Shown piece after piece: positions 23,406 to 32,354 of a stretch of 32,354 nucleotides of DNA. Under the pieces are notes generated by a model, which did no database searches, was not told the origin of the DNA, and worked only from the letters and a program-made list of their open reading frames with translations. The first letter of the stretch is position 1. Each line of letters begins with the position of its first letter. The stretch is from Acidobacteriota bacterium (GTDB taxonomy: Bacteria > Acidobacteriota > Holophagae > Holophagales > Holophagaceae): assembly GCA_021802985.1 (NCBI GenBank), contig JAJZQW010000026.1:1-32354 (forward strand), in the 5' to 3' direction. A program made the translations under genes and the position numbers.

Positions 23406-24506
23406 ATGACCATTCGGATCCTGGTGGTGGATGACAGCCCCTTCATGCGGAAGTCCCTGCAGAAGATGCTGGAGGAGGCGCCCGACCTGAAGGTGGTGGC
23501 CACCGCCCGGGACGGCGTGGACGCCCTGGAGAAGATCGAGGAGTACAACCCCGACATCGTCACCCTGGACATCGAGATGCCCCGGATGGACGGGATCACG
23601 TGCCTGAAGAAGATCATGGCCACCCATCCCCTGCCGGTGCTCATGGTCTCCAGCCTCACCCAGGAAGGCGCCCAGGCCACCCTGGACGCCCTCTCCCTCG
23701 GCGCCCTGGACTTCATCCCCAAGGAGAGCAGCTTCGCCACCATGACCATCATGCAGATCCAGCAGGACCTGCAGGAGAAGGTGCGGCGCCTGGCCACCAG
23801 CCCCAAGTTCCACCCTCGCTCCCCCGCCGAGCCGCCGGCCCATGCCGCACCTCCGGCCCCGGCGGCCGCCCGGCCCCTCCCCGCCCGGCCGGCGGTTCCG
23901 CTGCCGCCCGGCACCGCCCTGCCGATCTCACCCATGGCGGACCTGCTGGTGATCGGCAGCTCCACCGGCGGGCCCAAGGCGCTCCAGGACATCCTCCCGG
24001 CCCTGCCGGCCGACCTGCCTGTGCCCTGCCTCGTCGTCCAGCACATGCCCAGCACCTTCACCAAGCCCTTTGCCGACCGCCTGGATGGCCTGTGCCAGGT
24101 CCACGTGAAGGAGGCCGAGCAGGGTGAGTCCCTCAAGGCCGGCACCGTCTACATCGCCCCGGGCGGCATCCACATGCTCTACGGAGCCAGGGGCCCCAAG
24201 GGCTGCGTGGAGCTCAGCCCCGAGCCCGTGACCTCGCTCCACCGGCCCAGCGTGGATGTGCTGTTCCTGAGCGTGGCGGAACAGTACCGCGGCCAGGTGC
24301 TGGCGACCATCCTCACGGGCATGGGCGCCGATGGGGCCAAGGGCATGGAACAGCTCAAGCGGAAGGGCGCCCACACCCTGGCGGAATCCGAGGAGTCCTG
24401 CGTGGTCTACGGCATGCCCCGGGCCGCCGTCGAGCGTGGCTGCGTGGACCTGGTGGCGCCCCTGCCGGACATCGCGGGCCACCTGCGCCGCCACTTCAGG
24501 CTCTGA
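23406..24506 (+). CDS. cheB: Chemotaxis response regulator / protein-glutamate methylesterase CheB
   Basis: Removes methyl groups from, or deamidates, chemoreceptors. 366 residues: receiver domain with D9-D10 and phospho-acceptor D55 in LDIEMPRMDG; a Pro/Ala-rich linker (about 135-172); and the methylesterase domain with S186 in GSSTGGP, H213 in QHMPSTFT and D309 in TGMGADGAKG. All three catalytic residues are in place. The ATG at 23406, with GAGGAG five bases upstream, is chosen over a GTG one codon earlier. It pairs with cheR in the same operon, separated by two HDOD genes. Confidence 0.94.
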   Translation: MTIRILVVDDSPFMRKSLQKMLEEAPDLKVVATARDGVDALEKIEEYNPDIVTLDIEMPRMDGITCLKKIMATHPLPVLMVSSLTQEGAQATLDALSLGALDFIPKESSFATMTIMQIQQDLQEKVRRLATSPKFHPRSPAEPPAHAAPPAPAAARPLPARPAVPLPPGTALPISPMADLLVIGSSTGGPKALQDILPALPADLPVPCLVVQHMPSTFTKPFADRLDGLCQVHVKEAEQGESLKAGTVYIAPGGIHMLYGARGPKGCVELSPEPVTSLHRPSVDVLFLSVAEQYRGQVLATILTGMGADGAKGMEQLKRKGAHTLAESEESCVVYGMPRAAVERGCVDLVAPLPDIAGHLRRHFRL

Positions 24507-25387
24507 TGAGCGGGCTTGGCCCCCTGGTCCCGCAGGTCCTCGGCACCGTCCAGGTGACACCGGCCGCGGCTGCGGCCACGTCGTTCCTGGAACTGCTGGG
24601 GGGGCAGACCCTGGAAGCCACCCTGCTGGAAAACCTGCCCCAGGGCGTGCTGCTCCAACTGGCGGATGGCCAGGAGCTGTTGGCCCAGGGCCAGCTGCCC
24701 TTCCCGGTGGGGAGTCTCCTCGCCCTCAAGGCCCAGCCCCTGCCCGGTGGCGCGGGGATCCGGCTCCAGGTTCTCCGGTCCTCGCCGCCGCCCACGGACC
24801 CGGTCCTCGCCCCCCTCGCCCAGGGCGAAGCCGCCCCGCTCCTGGCCCGTCTACAGTCTCCCGCGGCGGCCCTGAAGCCCTTGGCGGCACTGTTCCAGGC
24901 CCTGGCCGGGCCTGGATCGCCGGAAACGCCGGAGGCCTGGTCGGCCTGGATGAAGGCGGTCTTGACCACCCTGGCCGACCCCGCCGCCTCGCCACGGGAG
25001 GCCCCCTTCCACCAGTTGCAGGCCCGGGAGGGCACGGCCCTGTTCGAGATCCCCCTGCCCTGGGCCCCCGGGGCCGAACCCATGCGGCTCTGGGTGGAAG
25101 CCGACGCGAAGGGGAGCGCCACCGGGGAGGGCACCCGCCGGGTCTTCCTCAGCGTCCCCTTCAGCGCCCTGGGCGAAGTGCGGCTGGGCGTAGAGCGGAG
25201 CGTCGCCGGCCTTCGGGCGCGGATCTGGGTCGAGGATCCAACCCGCCTCGAACCCCTCCGGGCCGGGTTGGAGGGTGAACTGGCCGCCCTCGGCGCCCCG
25301 GCCACCCTCCAGATCCTGCCCCTGCCGGAGGCCGCCCCCGACCTGCGGGCCCTGGCCGGGGGCACGCCCCTCTCGGCCCTCGGATGA
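24506..25387 (+). CDS. FliK-like protein of unclear function
   Basis: 293 residues, rich in Ala, Leu, Pro and Gly, without signal peptide or membrane helix. The last 80 residues (RRVFLSVPFSALGEVRLGVE, VAGLRARIWVEDPTRLEPLR, LEGELAALGAPATLQILPLP) follow the strand-helix pattern of the C-terminal domain of flagellar hook-length control proteins (FliK), in which a LG.V.V strand and AE...L helix recur. The N-terminal half is low in complexity, as in FliK, but FliK is usually longer. Its start overlaps the cheB stop by one base. The similarity is judged by eye and moderate; no other hook genes are present. Confidence 0.5.
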   Translation: MSGLGPLVPQVLGTVQVTPAAAAATSFLELLGGQTLEATLLENLPQGVLLQLADGQELLAQGQLPFPVGSLLALKAQPLPGGAGIRLQVLRSSPPPTDPVLAPLAQGEAAPLLARLQSPAAALKPLAALFQALAGPGSPETPEAWSAWMKAVLTTLADPAASPREAPFHQLQAREGTALFEIPLPWAPGAEPMRLWVEADAKGSATGEGTRRVFLSVPFSALGEVRLGVERSVAGLRARIWVEDPTRLEPLRAGLEGELAALGAPATLQILPLPEAAPDLRALAGGTPLSALG

Positions 25388-27346
25388 ACCCCCTGGATCC
25401 CACCCCCCGCCTGCCGGAGGCCAGCGGCGCGCAGGTTCCGCTGCACGGTGCGGCGCCACGGGCCCGGATCCACCCCGCCGTGGTGGTGGTGGTCTATTGG
25501 GTGCTCTTCCTCCTGCTGCAACGGGCCTCTGCCCTCCTCGCACCGACCCCTGCGGTGAGTGTCTGGTACTTCCCCGCCGCCCTGAGCCTGGCCCTGCTGC
25601 TGATCCTCGGGCCTGCCTACACGCCGGTGCTGCTGGTGGCCCCCTTCCTCGGCAACCTGTCCCTGGTCCTCCGGCCGGGGGGGATCGCCATGGCCGATGC
25701 CGTCGTCAACGCCGTGACCCACGCCCTGGGTTACGGACTGGCAGCCCTGGCCTTCACCCGGGCCCGCCTGTCCCCCCGGCTGCGCCGCGTGTCCGATGCG
25801 GGGGGGCTCATCCTCGCGGCGGTGGTGGCTCCCCTGCTGGTGGCCATCCCGGCGGTGATCTCCCTTCAGCGGGGAGGGGCCCTGGGTCCGCTGCACCCCA
25901 TTCCCGCCTTCCGGGCCTTCTGGTTTGGCGACACCCTGGGCGTGCTCACCCTGGCCCCCTTCCTTCTGGTGTGGACCCTGCCCGTGGTACGGGGGGAACC
26001 CCCTGCCCACGGGGCGTCCTGGCGACCCGAACGCCCGGTGGAGGCGATCCTCCAGTCGATGGCCCTTGTCCTGGGGGCTCTGCTCACGGTCCGGATGAGC
26101 TCACCCGGCACCCTGCACCTGGAGTACGTGCTCTTCCTGCCCCTGCTCTGGGTGGCGCTGCGGGGCGGCCTCAAGGCCGTGAGCCTCGCCATCCCCTTCC
26201 TCAGCCTCACCCTGCTGACGCTGCTCCTCTGGAGCGGCCATCCTCCTTCCAACCTGCTGGATGCCCAGGCCTTCCTCGTCATCCTCTTCGGGACCACCTT
26301 GCTGATGGGTTCGGCCGTGGATGCCCAGGGCCGGGCCCTCCGTGCCTGGCAGCGGGCCGAGGAGGACCGCAGCCGGTTCTTCCAGATGACGCGGGAGCTG
26401 CTCGCGATCTGGGATGCCGAGGGCCGTTTCCAGGACCTGAACCCCGCCTGGGAGGCGCAGCTCGGCTACCCGCGCAGGGACCTGCTCGACACCCCGCTGC
26501 TGGAGCTGGTGCATCCCGAGGATCGCGAGGAGGTCCAGGCCGGGCATGAGCGGCTCTTCCGGGGCGAGGATCCGGTGGCCTTCGAGAGCCGCTTCCGATC
26601 CCGGGACGGGTCCTACCGCTGGCTCCTCTGGTCCGCCACCCCCTTGCGCGACCGGGACCTGGCCTATGGGGTGGCCCGGGACATCACCGACCGCAAGGAG
26701 CACGAGGCATCCGTCCGGAGTGCCCTGCGGGAGAAGGAGGTGCTCCTGAAGGAGATCCACCACCGGGTGAAGAACAACCTCCAGGTGGTCTCCAGCCTCC
26801 TCCGCCTCCAGGCCAATTCCCACGGTGACCCGGCGGTCCAGGCGGCCCTGCAGGAGGCCCAGGAGCGCATCCACGCCATCGCCCTCATCCACCAGAAGCT
26901 CAAGCACGCTCCGGATCCTACCCGCCTGGATCTGGCGGCCTACATTCAGACCCTGGCGGAGCGGCTGGTGCGGAGCTACGCCAGCACGCCGACCCTGGTG
27001 GATCTCCAGATCCAGGTGGACCCGGTGCGGCTGGGCCCGGACGAGGCCGTGCCCCTGGGCCTGATCCTGAACGAGCTGGTCTCCAATACCCTCCAGCACG
27101 CCTTCCCGCCTGGAGAGGGCGGCACCATCGAAATCCAGGTCGAGGCCCTGCCGGGAGGCCAGGCCCTGTTGCGGGTCGCGGATTCAGGGGTGGGGCTGCC
27201 CAAGGGCATCGATCTGGACTGCGGTGGTCTGGGCTTCCAGCTCGTGCGGGCCCTGGCCGACCAGCTCGGTGGCACACTTGAACTGGAGCGGCGCTGCGGC
27301 GCCGCCTTCCGCCTCACGTTCACCCCCCATCCGAGCCCCAACCTCC

Positions 27347-27357
<11 letters not shown>
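25384..27357 (+). CDS. Membrane sensor histidine kinase (MASE1-like, PAS, HisKA_2)
   Basis: 657 residues. The first 310 contain about eight hydrophobic helices, with a MASE1-like look (VWYFPAALSLALLLILG, FWFGDTLGVLTLAPFLL). A PAS/PAC domain covers about 330-440 (WDAEGRFQDLNPAWEAQLGY ... YGVARDITDRKEHE). The dimerisation helix is of the HisKA_2/HWE kind, LLKEIHHRVKNNLQVVSSLL, with H460 as phospho-acceptor. The ATPase domain has NELVSNTLQHAF and ADSGVGLP. MASE1 is a predicted integral membrane sensor; its ligand is unknown. The start overlaps the preceding stop (ATGA), and its end overlaps the next gene by 11 bases, so it probably signals with that protein's receiver. Confidence 0.88.
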
Positions 27358-29269
<1,912 letters not shown>

Positions 29270-30262
29270 TCAGCCCTTGGCCCGCAGCTGCTTGAGGATC
29301 CGCGGCAACCGGTTGAGGGCGGCCTGGGCTTCGGTCCACTCGCGGTGGGGACGGGCGGGGAAGCCGGTGACAAAGCTGCCCTCGGGCAGACTCTTGGCCA
29401 CCACGCTGTTGCCGCCGACGATGCTGCGGCTGCCGATCTCGATGTGGCCCACCACGCCCACCTTGCCGGCCAGGGTCACGTAGTCGCCCAGCTTTGTCGA
29501 GCCGCTGATGCCCGTCTGGCTCACCAGCAGGCAGTGCTGCCCCACCTGGACGTTGTGGCCCACCTGCACCTGGTTGTCCACCTTGGTGCCTGCGCCAATG
29601 CGGGTGGGCCCCAGCACGCCGCGGTCCACCGTCACGCAGGCGCCGATCTCCGCCTCGTCCCCCACCTCCACCCAGCCCACCTGGGGCACCTTCTGGTGGC
29701 GGCCATCCACCAGCACGTAGCCATAGCCGTCGCTGCCGAGCACGGAATTGGCGTGGATCCGCACATTCCGGCCCAGCCGGGTGCGCCGGTAGAGGACCAC
29801 GCCGGAGAACAGCTCGCAGCCATCTCCCAGGACGCAGTCGTCGCCCACATGGACCCCCGGATGCAGGACACAGCCCGCGCCCAGCACGGCCCGGGCCCCC
29901 ACGGTGGCCCCAGGGGCGACGCGGCAACCAGGTCCGAGGGCGGCCGTGGGATGCACGGAACTCCCCCCCCAGTCCGGCTCGGGTTCCGGGTGCAGCCAGC
30001 CGATGGCCTGGGCGAAGGCCCAGTAGGGATTGGGCACGCGGAGGACGGGATGCCCCCCCAGGTCGGAGACGGGATCCACCAGGATCAGGCCCGCTTCACT
30101 CTCCTGGGCCTTGGCGGCGTACTTGGCGTTGGCCAGGAAGGAGACTGAGCCAGCCCTGGCCTCATCCAGGGGCCGAACTTCGGAAATGAGGCGATCCGGG
30201 GGACAATGGTCCAGTTCACCCCCCAGCCTCGCGGCCAGTTCGTGGGCAGTCATTGTCGGCAT
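29270..30262 (-). CDS. lpxD: UDP-3-O-acylglucosamine N-acyltransferase LpxD
   Basis: Adds the second 3-hydroxyacyl chain in lipid A synthesis, using acyl-ACP. 330 residues: an N-terminal uridine-binding domain (to about 100, SVSFLANAKYAAKA), then a left-handed beta-helix of hexapeptide repeats (VHPTAALGPGCRVAPGATVG onward) with catalytic H236 in QVGHNVQVG, and a C-terminal helical tail. The length fits. GAGGAGG stands four bases before the ATG at 30262. Other lipid A genes (lpxA, fabZ) are not adjacent. Its presence implies an outer membrane. Confidence 0.94.
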   Translation of the reverse strand: MPTMTAHELAARLGGELDHCPPDRLISEVRPLDEARAGSVSFLANAKYAAKAQESEAGLILVDPVSDLGGHPVLRVPNPYWAFAQAIGWLHPEPEPDWGGSSVHPTAALGPGCRVAPGATVGARAVLGAGCVLHPGVHVGDDCVLGDGCELFSGVVLYRRTRLGRNVRIHANSVLGSDGYGYVLVDGRHQKVPQVGWVEVGDEAEIGACVTVDRGVLGPTRIGAGTKVDNQVQVGHNVQVGQHCLLVSQTGISGSTKLGDYVTLAGKVGVVGHIEIGSRSIVGGNSVVAKSLPEGSFVTGFPARPHREWTEAQAALNRLPRILKQLRAKG

Positions 30263-30285
30263 GGGGCCTCCTCATCGGTGCAAGG

Positions 30286-30327
30286 TTCAGTCTTCAGTCT
30301 TCATCCTCCAGTTTCCACCCTCCAGCC
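30286..30327. repeat. Degenerate heptamer tandem repeat
   Basis: Six seven-base units in line: TTCAGTC, TTCAGTC, TTCATCC, TCCAGTT, TCCACCC, TCCAGCC. They fill much of the 76-base gap between divergent lpxD and lgt, where promoters would be expected; none is evident. Confidence 0.5.
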
Positions 30328-30338
30328 CCGGATTTTCG

Positions 30339-31157
30339 ATGCATCCAGTTCTATTCCAGATCGGCAACTTCCCCATCGGCACCTATGGCCTGCTGCTGGC
30401 CCTGGCCTTCTTCGCGGGCACGGCCCTGGCCCAGCGCCAGGGCAAGCTGGACAAACTGGTGCCGGGCGCCATCACCGACCTGGCCATCGCCGTCCTCATC
30501 GCGGCCATCGTCGGGTCCAAGCTCCTGATGGTCATCGTCGGCCTCTTCACGCCGGCGGGTCAGGAAGGCGCCATGGCCTTCCGGGACATCTTCACCCTGG
30601 CCACCATGCGCGCCGGCGGCGCCATCCATGGGGGCATCATCGCCGCCACCCTGGTGTTCTTCTGGAAACTGCGGAAGGGCCAGGGCCTGCCCCTGCGCAC
30701 CACCGGCGACGCCCTGGTCCCCGGCGTGGCCCTGGGCCAGGCCATCGGCCGCCTGGGCTGCTTCTCCGCCGGCTGTTGCTACGGCACCGAAACCCATGTG
30801 CCCTGGGCCGTGACCTTCACCAATCCCGTGGCCCAGGCCTTCAGCGGCACGCCGCTTGATATTCCGCTGCACCCGGTCCAGCTCTACAACACCGTGGCGA
30901 ACCTCACGGTCATGACCATTCTCCTGCTGGCCCGGAAACGCCGGGGCTTCGAGGGCCAGATCTTCGCGCTCTACTTCCTGGTGGAGGGCCTGGGCCGCAT
31001 CGTGACCGAGACCTGGCGGGGCGATGGCGACCGCGGCACGGGCTGGCTGGGCTGGAACTGGCTCAGCACCGGCCGGGCCACCGGCCTGGGTTTCATGATG
31101 CTGGGCCTGGGCCTCTGGCTGGCCTGGAGCCGCCGCCGCCCCGTGGCGGCCCGATGA
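30339..31157 (+). CDS. lgt: Prolipoprotein diacylglyceryl transferase, Cys-variant signature
   Basis: Integral membrane enzyme that moves diacylglycerol from phosphatidylglycerol to the lipobox Cys of prolipoproteins. 272 residues with about seven helices. H97 in AIHGG, R138 in the signature and the late EGLGRIVTETWRGD arginine are kept, as is HPVQLYN. The Lgt signature, normally GRxGNFxNxExxG, reads GRLGCFSAGCCYG: the Asn that is essential in E. coli is C141, and the later polar residues are also changed to Cys. This is either an active variant subfamily or an Lgt-like protein with another role. The chosen ATG aligns with family starts; the ribosome-binding site is weak. Its stop overlaps the next gene's ATG. 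Confidence 0.85.
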   Translation: MHPVLFQIGNFPIGTYGLLLALAFFAGTALAQRQGKLDKLVPGAITDLAIAVLIAAIVGSKLLMVIVGLFTPAGQEGAMAFRDIFTLATMRAGGAIHGGIIAATLVFFWKLRKGQGLPLRTTGDALVPGVALGQAIGRLGCFSAGCCYGTETHVPWAVTFTNPVAQAFSGTPLDIPLHPVQLYNTVANLTVMTILLLARKRRGFEGQIFALYFLVEGLGRIVTETWRGDGDRGTGWLGWNWLSTGRATGLGFMMLGLGLWLAWSRRRPVAAR

Positions 31158-32164
31158 CTCGCATCTGCGTCGAGGCCGACGCCCCCCGCCTGGATCGCTT
31201 CCTGGCCGACCGCTATCCCGAGGTCCCCCGCGCGCGCTGGGATGCCCACATCCGCACCGGTGGCGTGTCCCTGAATGGACAGCCCGTGTCCAAGGGAGGC
31301 GTCCGCCTGCGGATCGGTGACGAGGTGGACACCGACCTCCCGACCCCGCCCCCACCCGCCGCCCACCTGATGGCCGAAGCCATCGAGCTGCCCACCCTCT
31401 ACGAGGACAACCTCCTCTGGATCGTGGATAAGCCCACGGGTATGGTCGTCCATCCCGGCCCCGGCCATGCCGGAGGCACCGTGGTGAACGCCCTGCTGCA
31501 CCGGTTGAAGGCCCCCGTAGCCGCCCCGGAAGAGGGGGATGGCACCGATGCCGAGGACACAGAGGAGCTGGCCACGGGCTGGCCGGGCCTCGTCCACCGG
31601 CTTGACCGCTACACCACCGGCTGCCTCTGCCTGGCCAAGACCCTGGAAGCCCAGCGGGCCATCCAGGCCCAGTTCAAGGCCCGCACCGTGGAGAAGCGCT
31701 ACCTGGCCCTGGTGCGCCATTCCCCCAAGCTGCCCCAGCTGGGGTCGCTGCTCATCGACGCCCCCATCGCGCGCCACAAGCATGACCGCCTGCGCATGGT
31801 GGTGGCCCTGGGCGGGCGCTCCGCCCAGACGCGCATCCGCGTGCTGGCCCGCACCACCAGCGCGGCCCTGGTGGAATGCGAGCTGCTCACCGGGCGCACC
31901 CACCAGATCCGCGTCCACCTCGCCTCGCTGCGGGCCCCCCTCATGGGCGACCCGCTCTACGGCGGCCCCGGCCGCTGGAAGGACACGGACGGCGAGGCCC
32001 TGCTGCTGCCGCACCCGGCCCTGCATGCCTGGAAGTTGTCCGTGGATCAGCCGGACACCGGCGCTCGCATCGAGGCCGAGGCCCCCCTTCCCGCGGCCTT
32101 CTGTGCCCTGGCGGCCGCGCTGGGCCTGGAGCTGCCTCTAGGAGCGTGTCCAAGTAATCGATAG
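31154..32164 (+). CDS. RluD-like 23S rRNA pseudouridine synthase, 3' end replaced by a repeat element
   Basis: RluA/RluD family enzyme, converting uridines in structural RNA to pseudouridine. 336 residues: an S4 RNA-binding domain (about 1-65), then the catalytic domain with IVDKPTGMVVHPG (90-102), HRLDRYTTG with catalytic D151, and GRTHQIRVHLASL. The last eight codons (329-336) and the TAG stop come from the repeat element that begins at 32138, so the original C-terminus has been replaced. Because the loss is beyond the core domain, the enzyme may still work. It is translationally coupled to lgt (ATGA). Confidence 0.88.
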   Translation: MTRICVEADAPRLDRFLADRYPEVPRARWDAHIRTGGVSLNGQPVSKGGVRLRIGDEVDTDLPTPPPPAAHLMAEAIELPTLYEDNLLWIVDKPTGMVVHPGPGHAGGTVVNALLHRLKAPVAAPEEGDGTDAEDTEELATGWPGLVHRLDRYTTGCLCLAKTLEAQRAIQAQFKARTVEKRYLALVRHSPKLPQLGSLLIDAPIARHKHDRLRMVVALGGRSAQTRIRVLARTTSAALVECELLTGRTHQIRVHLASLRAPLMGDPLYGGPGRWKDTDGEALLLPHPALHAWKLSVDQPDTGARIEAEAPLPAAFCALAAALGLELPLGACPSNR

Positions 32165-32354
32165 GGGCTGCATTGATGGCAAAGGGATTCCAGGCAAGGA
32201 AGCGGGCGCAGGGCGGTGCGGGTTCACCGTTCAAGCCCGGTGACGCCGCATGGGAGCCCTTTGCCATCAACCCTTCGGGCTGGGGCGGCAGCCGTCGGGA
32301 TGCTGCGTCAGGCTCCTCGTCCTTGGAACCGCCAAGGCCTTCGTCGCCTTCCTT
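32138..32354. mobile_element. End of a probable transposable element, cut by the window edge
   Basis: It starts with CTAGGAGCGTGTCCAAGTAA; bases 32138-32164 recur as an exact reverse complement at 8000-8026, and the outer 21 again at 7965-7985. Inward lie GGGGCTGCA, also shared, and a 14-base inverted pair (next entry). No coding frame with a recognisable transposase is seen in these 217 bases, so this is the non-coding edge of a larger element. The family cannot be named from the terminus alone. Confidence 0.65.
32173..32270. repeat. 14-base perfect inverted repeat inside the element
   Basis: TTGATGGCAAAGGG (32173-32186) and CCCTTTGCCATCAA (32257-32270) are exact reverse complements separated by 70 bases. 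They could fold an RNA or DNA arm near the element's end, as seen in transcription-shielding or transposase-binding subterminal sites. Confidence 0.7.

Noticed and set aside
32165-32354. Transposase gene within the terminal element
   Set aside because: No frame in these bases shows transposase motifs; any transposase must lie beyond the window.

Overview
The window is GC-rich, diderm bacterial chromosome: lpxD (lipid A synthesis) and a prolipoprotein transferase are present. Gene density is high and no gap between genes reaches 300 bases. The mix of a Cys-type formate dehydrogenase, a Ser/Thr kinase with TPR repeats, a YbiT-type ABC-F protein, a split transketolase half and a chemotaxis/HDOD/histidine-kinase operon would suit an Acidobacteriota of the Holophagae type (Geothrix or Holophaga-like). 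That placement is inference from gene style; no rRNA gene is present to settle it.

Layout. 43-3215 (minus): a dCMP-deaminase-like gene, then a formate dehydrogenase alpha subunit with Cys in place of selenocysteine; bases 1-42 lie beyond its stop and are too short to assign. 3328-4677: a secreted protein of unknown function, two copies of a 42-base hairpin repeat, and tRNA-Arg(CCU) on the minus strand. 4775-6300 (plus): a TatD nuclease overlapping a TcdA/CsdL dehydratase. 6257-7879 (minus): a PAS hybrid histidine kinase whose 3' end overlaps tcdA by 44 bases. 7965-8026: a 62-base palindromic element. 8116-10402 (minus): YbiT-like ABC-F ATPase and ssb. 10502-12109 (plus): a class I amidotransferase-type hydrolase and a crotonase. 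12171-16448 (minus): a large Ser/Thr kinase, a small PH-domain protein and the C-terminal half of a transketolase. 16557-19025 (plus): HrpB helicase. 19165-19845 (minus): a compact HpcH/HpaI aldolase. 19914-20764 (plus): a GNAT acetyltransferase overlapping acpS. 20815-29269 (plus): a seven-gene signalling operon, cheR - HDOD - HDOD - cheB - FliK-like - MASE1 sensor kinase - REC/PAS hybrid kinase, with gaps or overlaps of about a dozen bases at most. 29270-30262 (minus): lpxD. 30339-32164 (plus): lgt and an RluD-like pseudouridine synthase, interrupted at its 3' end by a repeat element that runs to the window edge.

How the genes work together. The clearest unit is the signalling operon. CheR and CheB would set receptor methylation, two HDOD proteins could give an output, and two sensor kinases would add inputs. 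It has no receptor, CheA, CheW or CheY, so it must act on partners elsewhere or do something other than swimming control. The other groups are housekeeping (tRNA modification, DNA repair, envelope synthesis).

The most unusual DNA-level signal is the repeat element. Its 27-base terminus at 32138-32164 occurs again, perfectly reverse-complemented, at 8000-8026, where it faces a second copy of its outer 21 bases only 14 bases away. The first site looks like the end of a larger mobile element; the second looks like a miniature made of both ends fused. At the first site the element supplies the last eight codons and the stop of the pseudouridine synthase.
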